Below, piece by piece: positions 13,988 to 16,827 of a stretch of 16,827 bases of DNA. The stretch is from DATKKG01 sp964475215 (GTDB lineage: Archaea; Thermoproteota; Nitrososphaeria; Conexivisphaerales; DTJL01): positions 1 to 16,827 of the forward strand of contig CAYYVT010000043.1 of the NCBI GenBank assembly GCA_964475215.1, given 5' to 3'. Both the position numbers and the translations under genes were made by a program. The stretch's first letter is position 1. Each line of letters begins with the position of its first letter. Under the pieces are notes generated by a model. The model did not search any database. It was given only the letters and a program-made list of their open reading frames with translations, and was not told where the DNA came from.

Positions 13988-14034
13988 ATCCTTGGGCTGA
14001 AGCGGAGGCCATCCCTTGCTGGCGAGGGTTATGC

Positions 14035-14676
14035 CTAATCGAAGTAAGTCGAAGGCATCACGCCCGCCTTCATCAGGATGTATTCGAAGAGCGGTACGTG
14101 GAGTACCGTAGCAGGAGCTGACTGAAGGTCGGCCTTTGACGGGAAGGTCGCGGCCACCACCAGGACTGGGTTGGCTTCAGACGTCTCAAGGGAGAATGTG
14201 GTCTCCACGGTGTTGGTTTCGCCGGGCTTGAAGTCGACCGTCACGAGATGACTCGAAAGGATCTCTCCCGTGTCCCTTTCCGTAACGCTGACGTTCATGA
14301 CGGCCGTCAACGGCTGGGAAAGCTCGTTGGCGGTGCCGATGTCCACGGTGATGACCGTGTTGTATTCGGTCGAGCATCCGGAGCTGGTGGACGCGTCGGG
14401 CTGGATGATCATCTGGTCGGTGGTCTCATTCCAGGTGTTGAAATTCACTGGAGGAGCAGGGTCCTCCGTAGAGATGTCCTGAGGGGTCGTCTGAGACTGG
14501 CCGTCGAACGAGGTTATGATGACCTTGCTCCTCTGACTCTCCGACATCCCCGTCGCGCCGCCGGCAGTCACAGTGTATGGGACCGTAATCCTGGAGCCCA
14601 AAAGGAGGAGCGCTATCACGAGCATAAAGCACGCTGGCTTGGCGAACCTCGCCAAGGTCCTCCACCGGCGCTCCAT
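14035..14676 (-). CDS. Single-pass surface protein, unknown function
   Basis: A 213-residue protein with a basic N-terminus (MERRWRTLARFAK) and one hydrophobic helix at about 16-28, an uncleaved anchor or signal peptide. The ectodomain is beta-rich. Its segments VITVDIG and MNVSVTERDTG, then HLVTVDFKPGETNTVETTF, follow the strand pattern of Ig-like/CARDB-type surface modules; the fold is inferred. Sequons include NET and NVS. One cysteine lies in the ectodomain (SSGCS), with another in the anchor. The ATG at 14676 is preferred to a GTG two codons upstream. The gene runs towards the oxidoreductase operon and is divergent from the next surface protein. No enzymatic motif seen. Confidence 0.72.
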   Translation of the reverse strand: MERRWRTLARFAKPACFMLVIALLLLGSRITVPYTVTAGGATGMSESQRSKVIITSFDGQSQTTPQDISTEDPAPPVNFNTWNETTDQMIIQPDASTSSGCSTEYNTVITVDIGTANELSQPLTAVMNVSVTERDTGEILSSHLVTVDFKPGETNTVETTFSLETSEANPVLVVAATFPSKADLQSAPATVLHVPLFEYILMKAGVMPSTYFD

Positions 14677-14711
14677 GCGCACTTCCCTCTCTGTGTGTCT
14701 CGCCTTCGGAA

Positions 14712-14721
14712 CCTATTAAGG
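14712..14721 (-). promoter_or_regulatory. putative TATA box for the minus-strand surface protein
   Basis: On the minus strand CCTTAATAGG is centred about 40 bases before the ATG at 14676, predicting a leader of roughly 13 bases. A GAGGGA stretch close to the start could serve as a weak ribosome binding site. Confidence 0.38.
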
Positions 14722-14904
14722 GTAACTCTAGGCGAGCATTCCCGCCTTCAGGTGGCGCTCCACGAATGAAGGCTCGGGAACTCCTTCGTCGCCAGAGCTT
14801 CGGTGCTTCCACTGGCCGACCATCGCGTCCCGTGGCCGCCCGGCTGTCAGAATAGAGGTCCCGCGGCCCTCTTTCTGGCCTCCTTGAGGGAAGCGCAGCC
14901 GGAA

Positions 14905-14914
14905 AGAAATAAAG
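14905..14914 (+). promoter_or_regulatory. putative TATA box for the coiled-coil surface protein
   Basis: An AGAAATAAAG stretch is centred about 39 bases before the ATG at 14949. The rest of the divergent gap (14722-14904) is GC-rich and shows no gene or repeat I can support. Confidence 0.38.
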
Positions 14915-14948
14915 GGCGAGTTGGGCATTAGCAGGTTGTTCACGATTG

Positions 14949-15797
14949 ATGCAGAGTTCTGGCTCTATTCGAAAGTCGTTGTCCGTAGTGGCCGTGGTCA
15001 TCGCGGTGCTGATTGTGATGTCGGGGCTCCTCCTTTACCAGACGCAGTCCTCTCAGGAGCAGTTGAAAGAAATGTCCAACCTCACTGCCAGCTTGCAGGG
15101 ACAAGTTAACAGCTTGGAGGATCAGGTGAGCGACCTTCGCAACAGCCTGGAGGCGCTTTCGAACCGGTCGAACAGCAGCACGTCCACTGCCCCCGTCGGC
15201 CTCGTGCTGGGGGAGGCGTACGTTTCAGGGTCCAATCCTTGGACTCTCATCATCCCCGGATACAACGGGAACACTTCCGCCGTCAACGTGACCGGCATAG
15301 AACTGGATGGTCAGCCATACTTTGGGGCCGTGGGCCCGACGGGGCTTCCCTATGTCATCGACCCGGGCTCCTCCTTCGCCTTCTCATGCAATCTCACCTC
15401 TAGCGAAACTGTGACCTACGAAGCCGGGCAGACCGTCCAGATCACCCTCTACCTTTCGTCCGGACAGAGCTACACCATGTCGGCCGGCATCCCCGAGAAT
15501 CTCCCCTACAGCGATGCGCTTATCGTCTCGGCGTCGGTCAACGGAACTTTCATCGACGTGTACGTCAGGAATCTGACCACGTTCTCGATCCCTATCGCAC
15601 AGGTGGACCTCAACGGCACGGAGTTGCCCCAGGGGGTATGCGAATTCACCGAGGCCTTCGTCGACAACTCGCTTTTCGCTTACCAGGAAGGGCACATCAT
15701 GGTGCCGGTCCCGAATGCGATTCCTGGCGACACCTACGTCGTGACCCTGAACGCGCTCGATGCGGGCCTTTTCACGGTAGCCGTGACTTGGCCGTAG
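14949..15797 (+). CDS. Surface protein with membrane anchor, coiled coil and sequon-rich ectodomain
   Basis: The function of this 282-residue protein is not recognised. A hydrophobic helix at 11-30 anchors it. Directly after, residues 34-72 form a coiled coil with clear 3-4 spacing of hydrophobics (L39, M42, then L49, V53, L56, V60, L63, L67, L70), suggesting a dimeric or trimeric stalk. A Ser/Asn/Thr-rich hinge (72-81) leads to a beta-rich ectodomain of about 200 residues. N-X-S/T sequons are unusually dense (e.g. NLT, NRS, NSS, NTS, NVT, NLT, NGT, NLT, NGT). ATG 14949 is used; the TTG one codon earlier is the alternative. Two cysteines in the ectodomain (FSCN and GVCE) might pair. Possibly an S-layer-associated or adhesive protein, by inference only. 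Confidence 0.75.
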   Translation: MQSSGSIRKSLSVVAVVIAVLIVMSGLLLYQTQSSQEQLKEMSNLTASLQGQVNSLEDQVSDLRNSLEALSNRSNSSTSTAPVGLVLGEAYVSGSNPWTLIIPGYNGNTSAVNVTGIELDGQPYFGAVGPTGLPYVIDPGSSFAFSCNLTSSETVTYEAGQTVQITLYLSSGQSYTMSAGIPENLPYSDALIVSASVNGTFIDVYVRNLTTFSIPIAQVDLNGTELPQGVCEFTEAFVDNSLFAYQEGHIMVPVPNAIPGDTYVVTLNALDAGLFTVAVTWP

Positions 15798-15880
15798 GCG
15801 TCCGGGGACCGGCGGATTTCATTAGCGGATGCCATCAGTCCCTGCCCTGCCATAGGCTGACCACTCTAGTGACGGGCATG

Positions 15881-15887
15881 TTTAAGA
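15881..15887 (+). promoter_or_regulatory. putative TATA box for the surface protein at 15923
   Basis: TTTAAGA is centred about 39 bases before the ATG at 15923, predicting a leader just long enough to hold the GAGGTG site. Confidence 0.42.
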
Positions 15888-15910
15888 CCGGCATCAGCAC
15901 AGGGGAGCCA

Positions 15911-15916
15911 GAGGTG
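15911..15916 (+). promoter_or_regulatory. Shine-Dalgarno site for the last surface protein
   Basis: GAGGTG ends six bases before the ATG at 15923 and matches the core of the archaeal consensus, fixing that start. Confidence 0.5.
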
Positions 15917-15922
15917 TAGCCC

Positions 15923-16729
15923 ATGGCCAACAGGGAGCAGGCCCGGGAGGAGAAGCCCGACAAGCACTCCGGCCTCAAGATGCTGCTGGCGGCGCTGCTC
16001 GCTGCCCTCGCCGTCTTCGGCATAGGGGTGGGCCTGAACCTCTTCTACACTACTCCGACCCTGGTCCAGTCGGCGAGCCTGTCCATCCCTCAGAGCCAAG
16101 GGTTGAGCGGAATGGCTCTTGCATTCAGCAGCAAGGTATCTTCGGGGGACCTGATAACGGTCGCCACGGCCTGGTACTCGAACGCCAGCGGCTCGGTGAG
16201 TTCAATCACTGAAGCGGCAGGGACCGCTAAGCTGGGGACGCCAGTCCGGGTGACGTCTCAGGACGCCAGCGGCGGGGGGAACTACGAGGAGGTGGAGGTG
16301 TGGTACGCCAAGATCAAGGGAAGCGGTTCCCTGACACTATCGGTCAACTTCACCGGCGAAGGCGACCTCTACGCCATCGCCCAGGAGGTCTCCGGGATCA
16401 CGGCTTCGGGCCTGTCGAGCGAGGCCACCAACGGAACCCTTTCCGGATCTCCGACCACCATCTCGGTGCCCACCTTCACGCCCTCATATGGGTCATTTGT
16501 TCTGGGCGTCGCATCCTTTGACGGAGGAGCCAAAAGGGCGAATCCCTCCGTCGGCGATCCGACCTTCCTGATGGGCGCCTTCGGCGGGGCCGGCTATCAG
16601 CAGACGGCGGCCGAGGAGTACGCCGTGAACTGGGACGGAATAGCGACGACCGTCCCCATTACGGCCAACCCCAGCGTGAGGAGCCCCTACGCCTGGTGCG
16701 AGGTTGCGGTCTCCTTCCCTAACACCTAG
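15923..16729 (+). CDS. Membrane-anchored extracellular beta-sandwich protein
   Basis: A 268-residue protein: a charged cytoplasmic N-terminus (residues 1-16, many E/K/R), a hydrophobic anchor at about 17-41, then a beta-sandwich ectodomain. The pattern GDLITVATAWYS..SGSVSSITEAAG, then VEVWYAKIKGSGSLTLSVNF, IAQEVSGI, FVLGVASF and the C-terminal AWCEVAVSF matches a recurrent surface beta-sandwich module found in many secreted bacterial and archaeal proteins; I know it as a pattern, not by function. Sequons include NAS, NFT and NGT. A single ectodomain cysteine lies near the C-terminus. ATG 15923 is supported by GAGGTG six bases upstream. It follows the coiled-coil surface protein on the same strand after 125 bases, with its own promoter box. 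No catalytic motif. Confidence 0.75.
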   Translation: MANREQAREEKPDKHSGLKMLLAALLAALAVFGIGVGLNLFYTTPTLVQSASLSIPQSQGLSGMALAFSSKVSSGDLITVATAWYSNASGSVSSITEAAGTAKLGTPVRVTSQDASGGGNYEEVEVWYAKIKGSGSLTLSVNFTGEGDLYAIAQEVSGITASGLSSEATNGTLSGSPTTISVPTFTPSYGSFVLGVASFDGGAKRANPSVGDPTFLMGAFGGAGYQQTAAEEYAVNWDGIATTVPITANPSVRSPYAWCEVAVSFPNT

Positions 16730-16827
16730 AGGGGCCAGCGGGCGGCCGCACCCCCAACTACTAGAGACGAAGCCCATCGATGAATCACGAATGCGGGAAG
16801 TTTTTCACAGCATCTTAATATAAAACT

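Noticed and set aside
14426..15001. Minus-strand frame across the divergent promoter region at 14.7-15.0 kb
   Set aside because: It overlaps two better-supported genes and both promoters, and its product is low-complexity and Arg-rich.
1..16827. CRISPR array, tRNA, rRNA, insertion sequence or prophage integration site
   Set aside because: I scanned both strands for regular repeats, cloverleaf-like segments, transposase or integrase sequences and direct-repeat ends and saw none; the only tandem repeat is the coding one at 10110-10169.

Overview
The window looks archaeal. The DNA is GC-rich and uses AGG/AGA for arginine heavily. Most genes have a short AT-rich box (TTAAG, TTTAAG, TTAAT, TTTATAT) about 25-40 bases upstream of the start and little or no leader, which fits TATA/TBP promoters with leaderless or near-leaderless mRNAs. 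A few genes instead carry GAGGTG/GGTGA Shine-Dalgarno sites. Several products are single-pass surface proteins full of N-X-S/T sequons. A soil or sediment member of Thermoproteota (Nitrososphaeria or Bathyarchaeia-like) is my best guess, with low confidence. No rRNA, tRNA, CRISPR array, insertion sequence or integrase is visible.

Layout. 1-354: the 3' part of a PAAR-repeat spike-tip protein cut by the window edge. 518-1321: a LigB-type class III extradiol dioxygenase. 1446-3935: a soluble histidine kinase with four PAS domains and no response regulator nearby. 4016-4723: a CPBP intramembrane protease. 4772-5293: a polytopic membrane protein. 5476-6093: a sequon-bearing surface protein. On the minus strand, 6103-6945 is a short-chain dehydrogenase, and 7011-8939 is a class III adenylate cyclase fused to a TolB/FlgO-like domain and TPRs. 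9168-9664: a VOC (PhnB-like) gene broken by a one-base frameshift.

The centrepiece is 9879-13937, a three-gene operon for an exported molybdenum hydroxylase. A Tat-targeted [2Fe-2S] subunit with a Thr-rich tether is followed by a molybdopterin large subunit and by an FAD subunit with the four-cysteine insertion typical of PaoB/YagS. It most resembles the periplasmic aldehyde oxidoreductase PaoABC, but the gene order is small-large-FAD and the complex is probably tethered to the outside of the membrane. An AT-rich promoter with an inverted repeat precedes it, and a clear hairpin plus T-rich terminator follows it.

14035-16729: three more single-pass surface proteins (one on the minus strand, two on the plus strand) of unknown function, all with beta-rich ectodomains. 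Together with the oxidoreductase they make the right half of the window an envelope-facing region. The left half is mostly signalling and metabolism. No gene-free stretch exceeds 300 bases. The longest gaps are 14677-14948 (divergent promoters), 8940-9167 (divergent promoters) and 9665-9878 (operon promoter).
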